Positions 9,377 to 17,537 of a stretch of 64,000 nt of DNA are shown here, one piece after another. The stretch is from an uncultured Thermoanaerobaculia bacterium. Lineage in GTDB: Bacteria; Acidobacteriota; Thermoanaerobaculia; Multivoradales; Multivoraceae. Position 1 is the stretch's first letter; every line of letters begins with the position of its first letter. Under the pieces are notes generated by a model. That model was not told the origin of the DNA. It saw nothing but the letters and a program-made list of their open reading frames with translations, and did no database searches. The stretch spans positions 655,136 to 719,135 of the forward strand of contig OX638294.1 in assembly GCA_951812325.1 (NCBI GenBank). Reading direction: 5' to 3'. Made by a program: the position numbers and the translations under genes.

Positions 9377-10408
9377 TCACGACAGGGACGGTCGCTCGCC
9401 GGAATCCACGACCGCGCTCAGATAGAGCAGCGCCTGACCGGGCTGGGGCGCCTGGACGAGGAGGCCGTGGGTGGCGGCGAGCACGTCACGGCGACTGATC
9501 TGGCCCACCAGTCTCCGGCCCCGCAGCACCGGCAGCCGCCGGTACGGCGTGCTCTTGAAGATGCGCGCGATGGTCAGAAGGTCCGTGTCCTCGAAGATCG
9601 TACGGGCCTTCCGGTCCATGAACGCCGAGGCATCCGTGGAGTCGAGCTCGAAGTCGGCGGACTCCCCGTCTTCATCCGGCGCGGCCAGATCCTCCAGGCC
9701 GAGCTCGCTGCTGCGCTCCCGCAGGATGGAACGGCGGCCGTCGAGGGCCGAGGTCAGATGATGCTCCGCCGTGAGCACGTCGCGGCGGCTGACCTGCCCC
9801 ACCAGCGTGCCGTCCCGCACCACGGGCAGGCGCCGGTAGGCCGTGTCCAGGAACCGCTGCGCGATCTCGAGCAACGGCTCGGAACCGTCGATCACGCGGC
9901 CGAAGTCGGTGTTCATGAACGCCTCGACGGGGGCCGCCGGCAACTGGTCGTAGGCCAGCCCCAGCAGGACTTCCATCGAGAACTTCTCCGAAAAGACGCC
10001 CAGAAAGCGACCGTCCGCGTCCACCACCGGCGCGCCCGAAATCCGGTTCTTGAGCAGCAGGCCGATCGCGTCAAGAGCCGACATGCCCGCTTGCAGGGTG
10101 ACCAGCCGTTTGGCCATGAAGTCACTCGCCCGGGTCCGTCGGCTCCGCGCCAGCCCCTGTTCGTCCGCGGCACGGGCGGTCACCGTGAGCACCGTGAGAC
10201 AGCTCTTCTCCGACAGCATGCCGAGATAGCGATGCCGCTCGCCGATCACTGGCGCACCCGTGATCCGATGCCGGAGAAGCGCCGCGACGCCGTCGAACAC
10301 ATGGGTGCGCGGATGCAACGTGACCAACCTGGTCACCATGATGTCGTGCGCCAGCTTGGGCCTGTCGATCATCCTCTCCATCAGGAAGTCACTCATCGTA
10401 GCAGCCAT
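9377..10408 (-). CDS. Four-CBS-domain protein
   Basis: About 343 residues made of two tandem CBS pairs. Each repeat is recognisable from segments such as DIMVTRLVTLHP, GAPVIGERHRYLG, DFMAKRLVTLQ, GAPVVDADGRFLG, RRLPVVRDGTLVGQVSRRDVL and RRLPVLRGRRLVGQISRRDVL. CBS pairs bind adenine nucleotides and sense energy state. There is no attached enzyme or channel, so this is a stand-alone sensor or regulator. Several in-frame starts occur (TTG 10429, ATG 10408, ATG 10396); none has a clear ribosome-binding site. Confidence 0.8.
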   Translation of the reverse strand: MAATMSDFLMERMIDRPKLAHDIMVTRLVTLHPRTHVFDGVAALLRHRITGAPVIGERHRYLGMLSEKSCLTVLTVTARAADEQGLARSRRTRASDFMAKRLVTLQAGMSALDAIGLLLKNRISGAPVVDADGRFLGVFSEKFSMEVLLGLAYDQLPAAPVEAFMNTDFGRVIDGSEPLLEIAQRFLDTAYRRLPVVRDGTLVGQVSRRDVLTAEHHLTSALDGRRSILRERSSELGLEDLAAPDEDGESADFELDSTDASAFMDRKARTIFEDTDLLTIARIFKSTPYRRLPVLRGRRLVGQISRRDVLAATHGLLVQAPQPGQALLYLSAVVDSGERPSLS

Positions 10409-10720
10409 CGCCGGCAACGACCGTCCCAACCGACCGGGATCGAAGCCTCTCTACCGTCGCCGCTCCACGATCATTTCTCTACTGGAAACACTTCCCCGGC
10501 AGGCCCCCGGCAGGACCATCCAAGTCCAGTGCACGACGCCGAGTGGGCAGGAGAATTCCCGGGCCGCGCCACACGCGAACCACCTTCGGATGCGAGTCGT
10601 CGAGCACACGAGCGGCACGATGCCGGACGAACTCCCGTGGCCCGCCTCCACCACATGGATGCTGCTAGTCTCGGCCTGTTGTCAAGCTTCAGTTCACTGC
10701 CAGTTCAGGGGGAGAGTTTC
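10409..10720. other. Intergenic region with a diverged repeat
   Basis: This 312-base gap between divergent genes holds no convincing gene. At about 10565-10632 there is a segment roughly 85% identical to the reverse complement of 54172-54240, inside the MITE. In the plus frame it reads HLRMRVVEHTSGTMP, against HLRVRVIEHPDGTMP in the other copy, so the differences are mostly conservative and the source was probably coding sequence. The last bases carry GGGGGAGAG, the ribosome-binding site of the next gene. Confidence 0.5.
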
Positions 10721-12037
10721 ATGACTCGTGCCGCAATATCGTTCCGTCTGGCCACCGCCCTCCTCGCTGTCGCCTTCCTGAGCCTCGGGCTCGTCGCCTG
10801 TGAGCAGACCCGCGCTGATGTCCCGGTCCAAGGTCCCCGCGACCTGGCGCGCGCGGCGCCCGAGGACGTCGGCATGTCGAGCGACCGGCTCGAACGCCTG
10901 AACGGCGCGATGCAGGGTCTCGTCGACGACGGCCTCCTGGCCGGCATCACGACGATGATCTCCCGCCACGGCAAGATCGCCCACTTCGGCACGTTCGGAC
11001 ACCAGAACCTCGAGGACGGCGTCGAGATGAGCGAGGACACGATCTTCCGCATCTACTCGATGACCAAACCGATCACCGGCGTCGCCCTGATGATCCTCTA
11101 CGAAGAGGGCAAGTTCCGCCTCTCCGACCCGGTCCACCGGTACATCCCCGAGTTCGAGGGACTCGTCGTCGCCAAGGAGGACGGGCCGAACGGCCAGCCG
11201 ATCACCGAGCCGGCCGACCACCCGATGACGATCCGCGAGCTGATGGCCCACACCGCCGGCCTCAGCTACGGCATCTTCTCGCAGTCCCAGGTCGACGCGC
11301 TCTACAACGAAGCGAACGTCCTCGACAACGACTCGACGCTCAAGGACATGATCGACAAGCTGGCGAAGATCCCGCTGCGCCAGCAGCCCGGCTCGATGTG
11401 GCACTACAGCGTCGCCGTCGACGTCCAGGGCTACCTGGTCGAGGTCCTCTCCGGCCAGAAGTTCGACGAGTTCCTCGATGAGCGCGTCTTCGGACCGCTG
11501 GGCATGAACGACACGGCCTTCCACGTCGCCGCGGACAAGGCGGACCGCTTCTCCGAGGTCTACACCCACGACGCCGACGGCAACCTGATGGCCCAGGAGG
11601 GCTTCGGCGGCCGCCGTGACTACCTCGACCCGCCCGCCTTCCTCTCCGGCGGCGGCGGCCTGGTCTCGACCACGATGGACTACATGCGGTTCAGCCAGAT
11701 GCTGCTCAACGGCGGCGAGCTGGACGGCGTCCGCATCCTCGCGCCCTCGACGGTCGAGCTGATGCACCTGAACCACCTGCCCCGCGAACTCAAGGAGATG
11801 TCCCCCGGCACCGGCTTCGGCCTCGACTTCGCCGTCGTTCTCGACCCCGTCGCCGCCGACGGCATCTCGAAGGGCGAGTACTACTGGGGCGGCGCCGCCG
11901 GCACCTGGTTCTGGATCGACCCGAAGGAAGACCTCGTCTTCGTCGGCATGATCCAGCACTTCGGACCGCTGCGCCCGGACGTCCGGTCGCTATCCCGTCG
12001 CCTCACCTACCAGGCGATCCTCGAGCCGGCGTCGTAG
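10721..12037 (+). CDS. Lipoprotein serine hydrolase (class C beta-lactamase fold)
   Basis: A 438-residue protein started by an ATG at 10721 behind GGGGGAGAG. The signal peptide ends in a lipobox (LVAC, cysteine 27), so the product should be anchored in a membrane. The beta-lactamase/transpeptidase fold is supported by SMTK (residues 113-116, the SxxK nucleophile motif), HYSVA as the second motif and the GGAAGTWF region near the C-terminus as the KTG-equivalent. Such proteins are usually esterases or peptidases rather than true beta-lactamases. The open frame extends much further upstream without stops, but that part is antisense to the CBS gene. Confidence 0.85.
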   Translation: MTRAAISFRLATALLAVAFLSLGLVACEQTRADVPVQGPRDLARAAPEDVGMSSDRLERLNGAMQGLVDDGLLAGITTMISRHGKIAHFGTFGHQNLEDGVEMSEDTIFRIYSMTKPITGVALMILYEEGKFRLSDPVHRYIPEFEGLVVAKEDGPNGQPITEPADHPMTIRELMAHTAGLSYGIFSQSQVDALYNEANVLDNDSTLKDMIDKLAKIPLRQQPGSMWHYSVAVDVQGYLVEVLSGQKFDEFLDERVFGPLGMNDTAFHVAADKADRFSEVYTHDADGNLMAQEGFGGRRDYLDPPAFLSGGGGLVSTTMDYMRFSQMLLNGGELDGVRILAPSTVELMHLNHLPRELKEMSPGTGFGLDFAVVLDPVAADGISKGEYYWGGAAGTWFWIDPKEDLVFVGMIQHFGPLRPDVRSLSRRLTYQAILEPAS

Positions 12038-12071
12038 CAGAGCAGTACCCACGGGCGTTGCCGGCGCATCG

Positions 12072-13319
12072 CTACCGCTTCGCTTTCTTGCCGAACATGA
12101 TCCCCGCGACGCGGCGGATCTGGATCTCTTCGGAGCCTTCGGTGATCCGGTACCGCCGGTGGTGGCGGTAGATGTGCTCGAAGGGCATGTGGCGGGTGTA
12201 GCCGATGCCGCCGTGGGTCTGGATTGCCCGGTCGGCGGCGTTGCAGACGAGGCGGTTCGCCCGGTAGTTGCACATGGAGACCTTGTCGGTGACCTCCATG
12301 TGGTGCTGCTGGTCGAGTTCCCAGGCGGTCTTGTAGACGAGGTTGCGGACCATCTCGCACTCCGTCTGGAGTTCGGCGAGCGGGAACTGGATCGCCTGGT
12401 TCAGCCATAGCGGCTTGCCGAAGACCGTCCGCTCGCGGGCGTACTTCACGCTTTCGTTGATGCAGAACTGGGCGGCGCCGACACCGGAGGCGGCCTGGCG
12501 AATGCGGTTCTCGTGGACGAAGGTCTGGGCCAGGGCGAGGCCGCGGCCCTCTTCGCCGAGGATCGCTTCGTTCGGGACCCGCACGTTGGTCAACGACACC
12601 TCCGCATGATCCGTCGGCATGTTGAAGGTCCACCACATGAAGGGGATCTCGAAACCGGGCGAGTTCGTCGGCACGATGAAGCAGGTCACGCCGTCCGCCT
12701 TTCCCGGATCGCCCGCGGTGCGGGCGAAGATCAGGTCGTGGGTGGCCGCGTGGAGGCCCGAGTTGAACCGCTTGGCGCCGTTGATCACCCAGTCGTCGCC
12801 ATCCCGGACACCGGAGGTTTCGAGCCAGGTCGCGTCGGAGCCGTGATTCGGTTCGGTCAGGCCGAAGCCCATCCGCACCGCGCCGGTCATCATGCCCTCC
12901 ATGAACTGTTCCTTCTGAGAGGGCGTCCCGAAACGGTGCATCATGATCACGGTCGGGAAATTGCCGACAATCGAGGACTCGTTCTGCAGGTCGTTGTGCA
13001 GGCCGAGGCCCCTGGCGGCCAGATGTTCGCGGATCACCGCCATCGCCAGGTTCGAGCCGTCCTGGCCGCCGAGCTCCTTCGGCAGGCCGAAGCGAAGGTG
13101 GCCGGCCGCGTCGGCCCGTCGCTTCATCTCGCGCAGCAGAGCCTCCCACTCGGGGCGCGGCGTGCCGTCGTTCTCGAAGTCGGTCCGCGCCCACTCGCGG
13201 CGCTGGTCGAAGAACCGGATGTTGTCGTCCTGCTGCTCCAGCGGCTTGATCTCCCGCTCGATGAAGTCGTCGAGCTCGGCCAGCTTGTCGCGGATGCCCT
13301 GAGGGATCTCGAAGTCCAT
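12072..13319 (-). CDS. Acyl-CoA dehydrogenase
   Basis: A 415-residue FAD enzyme that would introduce a double bond into an acyl-CoA. Seen: MGFGLTEPNHGSD (FAD/substrate loop), DWVINGAKRF, the middle beta domain, and the C-terminal IQTHGGIGYTRHMPFEHIYR with ITEGSEEIQ. The start at 13319 gives MDFEIPQGIRDKLAELDDFI; the frame continues upstream but is then antisense to the hydrolase gene. N-terminal insert residues resemble the ACAD10/11-like group. It lies ten bases downstream of the alpha/beta hydrolase gene on the same strand. The acyl substrate is unknown. Confidence 0.88.
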   Translation of the reverse strand: MDFEIPQGIRDKLAELDDFIEREIKPLEQQDDNIRFFDQRREWARTDFENDGTPRPEWEALLREMKRRADAAGHLRFGLPKELGGQDGSNLAMAVIREHLAARGLGLHNDLQNESSIVGNFPTVIMMHRFGTPSQKEQFMEGMMTGAVRMGFGLTEPNHGSDATWLETSGVRDGDDWVINGAKRFNSGLHAATHDLIFARTAGDPGKADGVTCFIVPTNSPGFEIPFMWWTFNMPTDHAEVSLTNVRVPNEAILGEEGRGLALAQTFVHENRIRQAASGVGAAQFCINESVKYARERTVFGKPLWLNQAIQFPLAELQTECEMVRNLVYKTAWELDQQHHMEVTDKVSMCNYRANRLVCNAADRAIQTHGGIGYTRHMPFEHIYRHHRRYRITEGSEEIQIRRVAGIMFGKKAKR

Positions 13320-13329
13320 GTTTCTCCCG

Positions 13330-14244
13330 TTACCCGGCTTCCAGGTAGGCGTCGATGATCTCGCCCAGCCGTTCCGGCGCGTCGAAGTGGACCATGTGGC
13401 CCGCCTCCGGGATCTCGACGTGGTGAACGTTGCGGAACAGGCGGACCCGGCGCTCGATCTCGTCCGGCGCGGCCGGCGTGTCGTGATCGATCCCGCCGCG
13501 GCCGCGGTAGAACTCGGCGGAACGGCCTCCGGTGACCACGAGCACCGGGCAGGCAACCCACGGCCAGCGCTCCTCGGACAGCCGGCCCGACATCGTCAGC
13601 CCCGTCGTCTCGACCTGCGGATCCCACTTCCACTGCAGGCCCCCGTACGGATGCTCGGTCGTGCCGATTTCGACCAGGCGCCGCGCCAGGTCGTGGTCGA
13701 GGCCGGGATGGAACCGGCAGTACAGCCGCCAGCCGTCGTCCAGGTCCATCATCGGCCGCTTGTGGCCTCCGGGCCGCAACAAGCTCGTATGGCCGTTCCG
13801 GAGGCGGAATTGCCGGTTCTCGACCGGCATGTCGCTCTCGCGGAACGGCGCGCCGACGCCGTCGATGTTGACGACCACACTCGGCACGTCGGTAAACACC
13901 GCTGCGTAGTGGCTGACGATGTGGCCGCCGAGGCTGTGACCCACCAGCACCGGGCGCTCCAGTTGGAGTTGGAAGATGACCGCGTGCAGATCGGCGATGA
14001 AATGCGGCAGGGCGTAGACACCCGGCTTGCCGCTGTCGCCGTGACCGCGCAGATCGAAGGAAACGACCCGGTAACGGTCGCTGAACCGGCTCGCCAACGG
14101 CTCGAACGCCAGCGCCAGGTCCTGCATCCCGTGGAGCAGAACGAGAGGCGGCGCACCCTCGTTGCCGTAATCGTAGACCTGCAGTTCAATGCCGCCCGCT
14201 CCGGGAAGGCGCAGGCTCCGGGGCGAGGATGGGTTTTCCAGCAT
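13330..14244 (-). CDS. Alpha/beta hydrolase
   Basis: A 304-residue cytoplasmic hydrolase without a signal peptide. The oxyanion region LLHGMQD, the strand SFDLRGHGDSGKPG, the nucleophile elbow VGHSLGGH and the late EAGHMVHF histidine mark the canonical fold seen in haloalkane dehalogenases, epoxide hydrolases and C-C bond hydrolases. It is immediately upstream of, and probably co-transcribed with, the acyl-CoA dehydrogenase, which suggests a role in breakdown of an ester or activated acid. Exact reaction unknown. Confidence 0.85.
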   Translation of the reverse strand: MLENPSSPRSLRLPGAGGIELQVYDYGNEGAPPLVLLHGMQDLALAFEPLASRFSDRYRVVSFDLRGHGDSGKPGVYALPHFIADLHAVIFQLQLERPVLVGHSLGGHIVSHYAAVFTDVPSVVVNIDGVGAPFRESDMPVENRQFRLRNGHTSLLRPGGHKRPMMDLDDGWRLYCRFHPGLDHDLARRLVEIGTTEHPYGGLQWKWDPQVETTGLTMSGRLSEERWPWVACPVLVVTGGRSAEFYRGRGGIDHDTPAAPDEIERRVRLFRNVHHVEIPEAGHMVHFDAPERLGEIIDAYLEAG

Positions 14245-14515
14245 GATGCGGGAGGATACGCCAAGCTACGCATCTCGCCTTCAGTGCACGTCGGCCGCGG
14301 CCTCGCGGTCCCCGCGCTACCGTTGGTCCCTGGTGCTGATCTCCGCTTCGCTCCAATCAGCAGACCTGAAACAACACCCCACACCCCTCTCGCCATCACT
14401 GCCGATGAGACCCCCGTCCAGGCTCACTCTCTGTATGGGACCAGCTAAACGTCCCGGCCCGGGGCGGGGTATCCTTGCCGCGACCCCACCATCGAGCCCC
14501 GAACGGAGACACGAG

Positions 14516-15052
14516 ATGAAGAAAGTCCAGTGGATCGCAGTTGCGGCGGCCGTCCTCATGCTTCCCGCAGCAGTGCAGGCGTCCGACGAGCTGACCGCTG
14601 AGCAGGCGTTCGAGCGGCTCAAGGCGCTGGCCGGCGCCTGGGAGGGTTCGGCCAGCGGCGAGGGCGCGGAGGCCGCAGCCGAGGCCGACGCGACCGACAA
14701 GGTCGTCCACGAGTTCGAGGTCACGGCCGCCGGCCATGTGCTGATGGAGCGGATGGGGCCGAACACCGAGTACGAGATGGTCAACATGTACCACCTCGAC
14801 GGATCCGACCTCGTCCTCACCCACTACTGCTCGGGCGGCAACCAGCCGAAGATGAGGTTCAACGCCGCCACCAGCGCTCCGAACCGCCTGGTCTTCGACT
14901 TCGACGGCGGCACGAACCTTGAGACCACGCCCAGCCACATCCACTCGGCAGAGATACGGCTCGAGGGCAAGGACCGGATCGACAGCGCCTGGATGGCTCA
15001 CATGGGAGACATGGAAGCCGGCACGATGACCTTCCATTTGAAGCGGCAGTAG
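14516..15052 (+). CDS. Exported calycin-like protein of unknown function
   Basis: A 178-residue protein with a clear signal peptide (MKKVQWIAVAAAVLMLPA, then AVQASDE). The mature part begins with LAGAWEGSASG and alternates short beta strands (HVLMERMGP, EYEMVNMYHLDG, LVLTHYCSGGNQP), reminiscent of the single-domain lipocalin/DUF1579-like proteins that start with a G-x-W motif. No catalytic residues are evident. The ATG at 14516 has CGGAGA upstream. A duplicated leader sequence follows directly. Confidence 0.7.
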   Translation: MKKVQWIAVAAAVLMLPAAVQASDELTAEQAFERLKALAGAWEGSASGEGAEAAAEADATDKVVHEFEVTAAGHVLMERMGPNTEYEMVNMYHLDGSDLVLTHYCSGGNQPKMRFNAATSAPNRLVFDFDGGTNLETTPSHIHSAEIRLEGKDRIDSAWMAHMGDMEAGTMTFHLKRQ

Positions 15053-15155
15053 CAGTCCGCTCGGCGGTACGCAACGGATGAACGCAGGTAACGGTGGAGC
15101 TGCCGAGGCCGGTGGCCACGCAGCAGTCCGCTCGGAGGTACGCAACGGATGAACG
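15051..15155 (+). repeat. 34-bp direct repeat carrying a ribosome-binding site and start codon
   Basis: Positions 15051-15084 and 15122-15155 are identical at 33 of 34 bases, 71 bases apart. Each copy includes a CGG(C/A)GGTA ribosome-binding-like stretch and an ATG. The first ATG (15078) opens a 24-codon frame whose TGA (15150-15152) overlaps the ATG of the oxidoreductase gene (ATGA). The difference in phase (71 bases) means the first copy cannot extend the oxidoreductase frame. The duplication may be neutral or may couple translation through the short leader frame. Confidence 0.65.
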
Positions 15156-17200
15156 AGCCTCGGAACGGCAACGCCGGCAACGGCCTCTACGGCGCCCACG
15201 GCCGCGCTCTCTTCGTCGATCTGTCGACGGGCGCGTACCACGCGGAGACGATCCCGGCGGACGTCTTCCGCCAGTACCTGGGCGGCTACGGCCTGGGCGC
15301 CTGGCTGATGTGGAAGCACTTCCCCGCCGGCGCCGAGGCGACGGCGCCCGAGGCCTGCTTCGCCCTCGTCTCGGGTCTGCTCACGGGGCTCCGCACGCCG
15401 TTCTCGGGGCGCATTCAGATCGTCGGCAAGTCGCCGCTCACCGGCACCTGGGCCGACTCGAACTCCGGGGGCAGCACGGCGATCCATCTGCGGCATGCCG
15501 GCTACGACGCGCTCATCGTGCGCGGACGGGCCGTCGAACCGTCGGTGCTCGTCGTTCGCTCCGACGGGGTCTCGGTGGAACCCGCCGGCGATCTGTGGGG
15601 CATGCAGATTCCTGAAGCCTTCGACGCCCTCCAGGAGCGCTACGGCACGAAGTTCCGGGTCGGCGTGTCGGCAATCGGCCCAGCCGGAGAACGCGGCGCC
15701 CGCATCGCCTCGGTGATGAACGACCGCTACCACGCCTTCGGACGCCAGGGGTTCGGCGCGATCTTCGGCTCGAAGAACCTGAAGGCCGTGGTCGTGGACG
15801 GCGGGGAAAACACCGGCGACACGGTGCCAATCCGCGACGAGAAGCGCTTCCGCGCCCTGTGCGACGGCGTGAACCGCGAGTACCGCAGCGACATCAGCCT
15901 GCCGATGCGGCTCGTCGTCAAGATGGCGGCGCCGAAGAAGCACCTCGGCTTCCTGTACCGGATGTTCGCGAAGTTCGGGATCAAGATCGAGTCGCCGCAG
16001 CCGGCGATGCGGCAGTTGTGGGCGGACCGGGGAACGACGGCGGCGGTGGCGCTGTCGGTCGAGAACGGCGACGCCCCGCTCAAGAACTGGACCGGCGTCG
16101 GCGCTCGCGATTTCCCGCTCTCGAAGAAGGGCTGGAAGCTGGACGGCGCGGAGGTCGACAAACTGATCACGAAGAAGCTGAGCTGCGGCGACTGCCCCGC
16201 GCCCTGCAAGGGGATCGTCGGGGTGAAGAGCCGCGGCCTGTCGGACGTGCGCCGCCCGGACTACGAGACGATCGTCGGCTTCGGGGCCAACATCCTGAAC
16301 GACGACCTGGAGCTCGTCACCGCCTGCCACGACGCCTGCAACCGCTATGGCATGGACGCCGTGAGCTCCAGCGCCACGATCGCCTGGGTGTGCGAGGCCG
16401 TCGAGCGCGGTGATCTCAACGCCGCCGACCTCGACGGAGTCGACATGCGCTGGGGCAGCGGCGAGGGCGCGCTTGCCCTCACGGTCAAGATGGGCGAAGG
16501 CGATGGCTGCGGCGAATGGCTGAGGCACGGCCTCGCATCCGCGTCGCGCCACGTCGGCCGCGACACCGAGGCCTACGCGGTCCACGTCGGCGGCCAGGAG
16601 CCCGCGTACCACGATCCGCGCTTCACGTCGCTGATGGGAGTCACCTACATCTCCGATCCGACGCCCGGCCGGCACACCGCGGGCTCGGCGTCCTGGAACG
16701 AGACGTTCGGCGCCGGCTTCCCGCTGCCGGAGGCGGCCCCGAAGGACGAAGTCCGGATCGCCTGGAAGGGCACGAAGAACAAGGGCGTTGCCCAGGCCCA
16801 CTTCAGCAATGCCCACCAGACGCTGAACGGCCTGGGTCTGTGCATGTTCACCGGCCTGACTGGCGGTTTGCCGTGGGTGGACATGGTGAACGCCCTGACC
16901 GGATGGGATGTGGACCAGAAGGAGTTGCTGCTCTGCGGCGAGCGGATCCAGAACCTGCGCAACGCGTTCAACGTCCGCGAGGGAGTCCGCCCGGCGGACT
17001 TCCAGGCCCACGCCCGGATGAAGGGCGAGGGCGACGGGCTTCTCGATACCGGCCCTCTGGCCGGCGTTCAGGCGCCGCTCGACGAGTTGAAGCGGGACTA
17101 CTACCAGGCGATGGAATGGGATCCCGACACCGGCCGGCTTGGTCGGCGCCGCGCCGAGCAACTGGGCATGGACGACCTGCTGGAGGCGCACCTGGCCTGA
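15149..17200 (+). CDS. Aldehyde:ferredoxin oxidoreductase (tungstopterin family)
   Basis: A 683-residue AOR-family enzyme, oxidising aldehydes to acids with ferredoxin-like acceptors using a bis-pterin W or Mo cofactor and one [4Fe-4S] cluster. The N-terminal domain has [14 protein letters not shown] and [10 protein letters not shown]; the cofactor loops include [11 protein letters not shown] and [16 protein letters not shown]. Cluster cysteines are C346, C349 and C353 in [11 protein letters not shown], with a likely fourth near residue 596 in LLLCGE. The pattern [12 protein letters not shown] matches the family's D-x-x-GLC/D region. The next gene carries a MoaD-like domain, consistent with a dedicated pterin sulfur carrier. 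Confidence 0.9.
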   Translation: MNEPRNGNAGNGLYGAHGRALFVDLSTGAYHAETIPADVFRQYLGGYGLGAWLMWKHFPAGAEATAPEACFALVSGLLTGLRTPFSGRIQIVGKSPLTGTWADSNSGGSTAIHLRHAGYDALIVRGRAVEPSVLVVRSDGVSVEPAGDLWGMQIPEAFDALQERYGTKFRVGVSAIGPAGERGARIASVMNDRYHAFGRQGFGAIFGSKNLKAVVVDGGENTGDTVPIRDEKRFRALCDGVNREYRSDISLPMRLVVKMAAPKKHLGFLYRMFAKFGIKIESPQPAMRQLWADRGTTAAVALSVENGDAPLKNWTGVGARDFPLSKKGWKLDGAEVDKLITKKLSCGDCPAPCKGIVGVKSRGLSDVRRPDYETIVGFGANILNDDLELVTACHDACNRYGMDAVSSSATIAWVCEAVERGDLNAADLDGVDMRWGSGEGALALTVKMGEGDGCGEWLRHGLASASRHVGRDTEAYAVHVGGQEPAYHDPRFTSLMGVTYISDPTPGRHTAGSASWNETFGAGFPLPEAAPKDEVRIAWKGTKNKGVAQAHFSNAHQTLNGLGLCMFTGLTGGLPWVDMVNALTGWDVDQKELLLCGERIQNLRNAFNVREGVRPADFQAHARMKGEGDGLLDTGPLAGVQAPLDELKRDYYQAMEWDPDTGRLGRRRAEQLGMDDLLEAHLA

Positions 17201-17537
17201 TCGAGCCGCCTGGCAGCGCCGAGGCAGATCGCCTTGATCTGCGACCCGAGCGGGTCGTGGGATGCCGACCGGCTCGACACCGCCCGAGCCAGACAGCCGC
17301 GCCGATAGCCGCGCCGAACTTGAGCTGGACGGGCGGCCTGCCCGCTCTCGGGCGACACGGACCTCCAAGACCGCTTGCTTGTCTGTTTGGCCTTAGGCCT
17401 TCCGGCGCCTGAGGGAGAACCCGGCCCATCGGCGCCCCCGCGGGGGCGCCGATGGGGGGCGGTGGTCGGACCGTTTCCAGCTTGGCCAACAGGGCCGTCT
17501 AGCAGTTTGGCCGCCACCGTCCTTCCCAACGTCCTGA
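17201..17537. other. Intergenic region after the oxidoreductase gene
   Basis: A 337-base gap between two plus-strand genes. It contains no supported gene on either strand. Its one striking element is the perfect palindrome at 17425-17456. Transcription of the downstream fusion gene could continue through it or start after it; no clear promoter was recognised. Confidence 0.5.
17425..17456. terminator. Perfect 32-bp GC palindrome
   Basis: Sixteen bases (CCCATCGGCGCCCCCG) are followed immediately by their exact reverse complement, with no spacer. As RNA this could fold into a very stable GC hairpin and may act as a terminator or transcript stabiliser after the oxidoreductase gene. No T-run follows, so intrinsic termination is not assured. 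It could also be a protein-binding site. Confidence 0.45.

Noticed and set aside
9230..10720. N-terminal extension of the serine hydrolase
   Set aside because: It is antisense to the CBS gene; the signal peptide and ribosome-binding site at 10721 mark the real start.
14396..17368. A 990-codon minus-strand gene opposite the oxidoreductase
   Set aside because: It is antisense to a fully motif-supported AOR gene. The frame stays open because of high G+C and shows no domain pattern.
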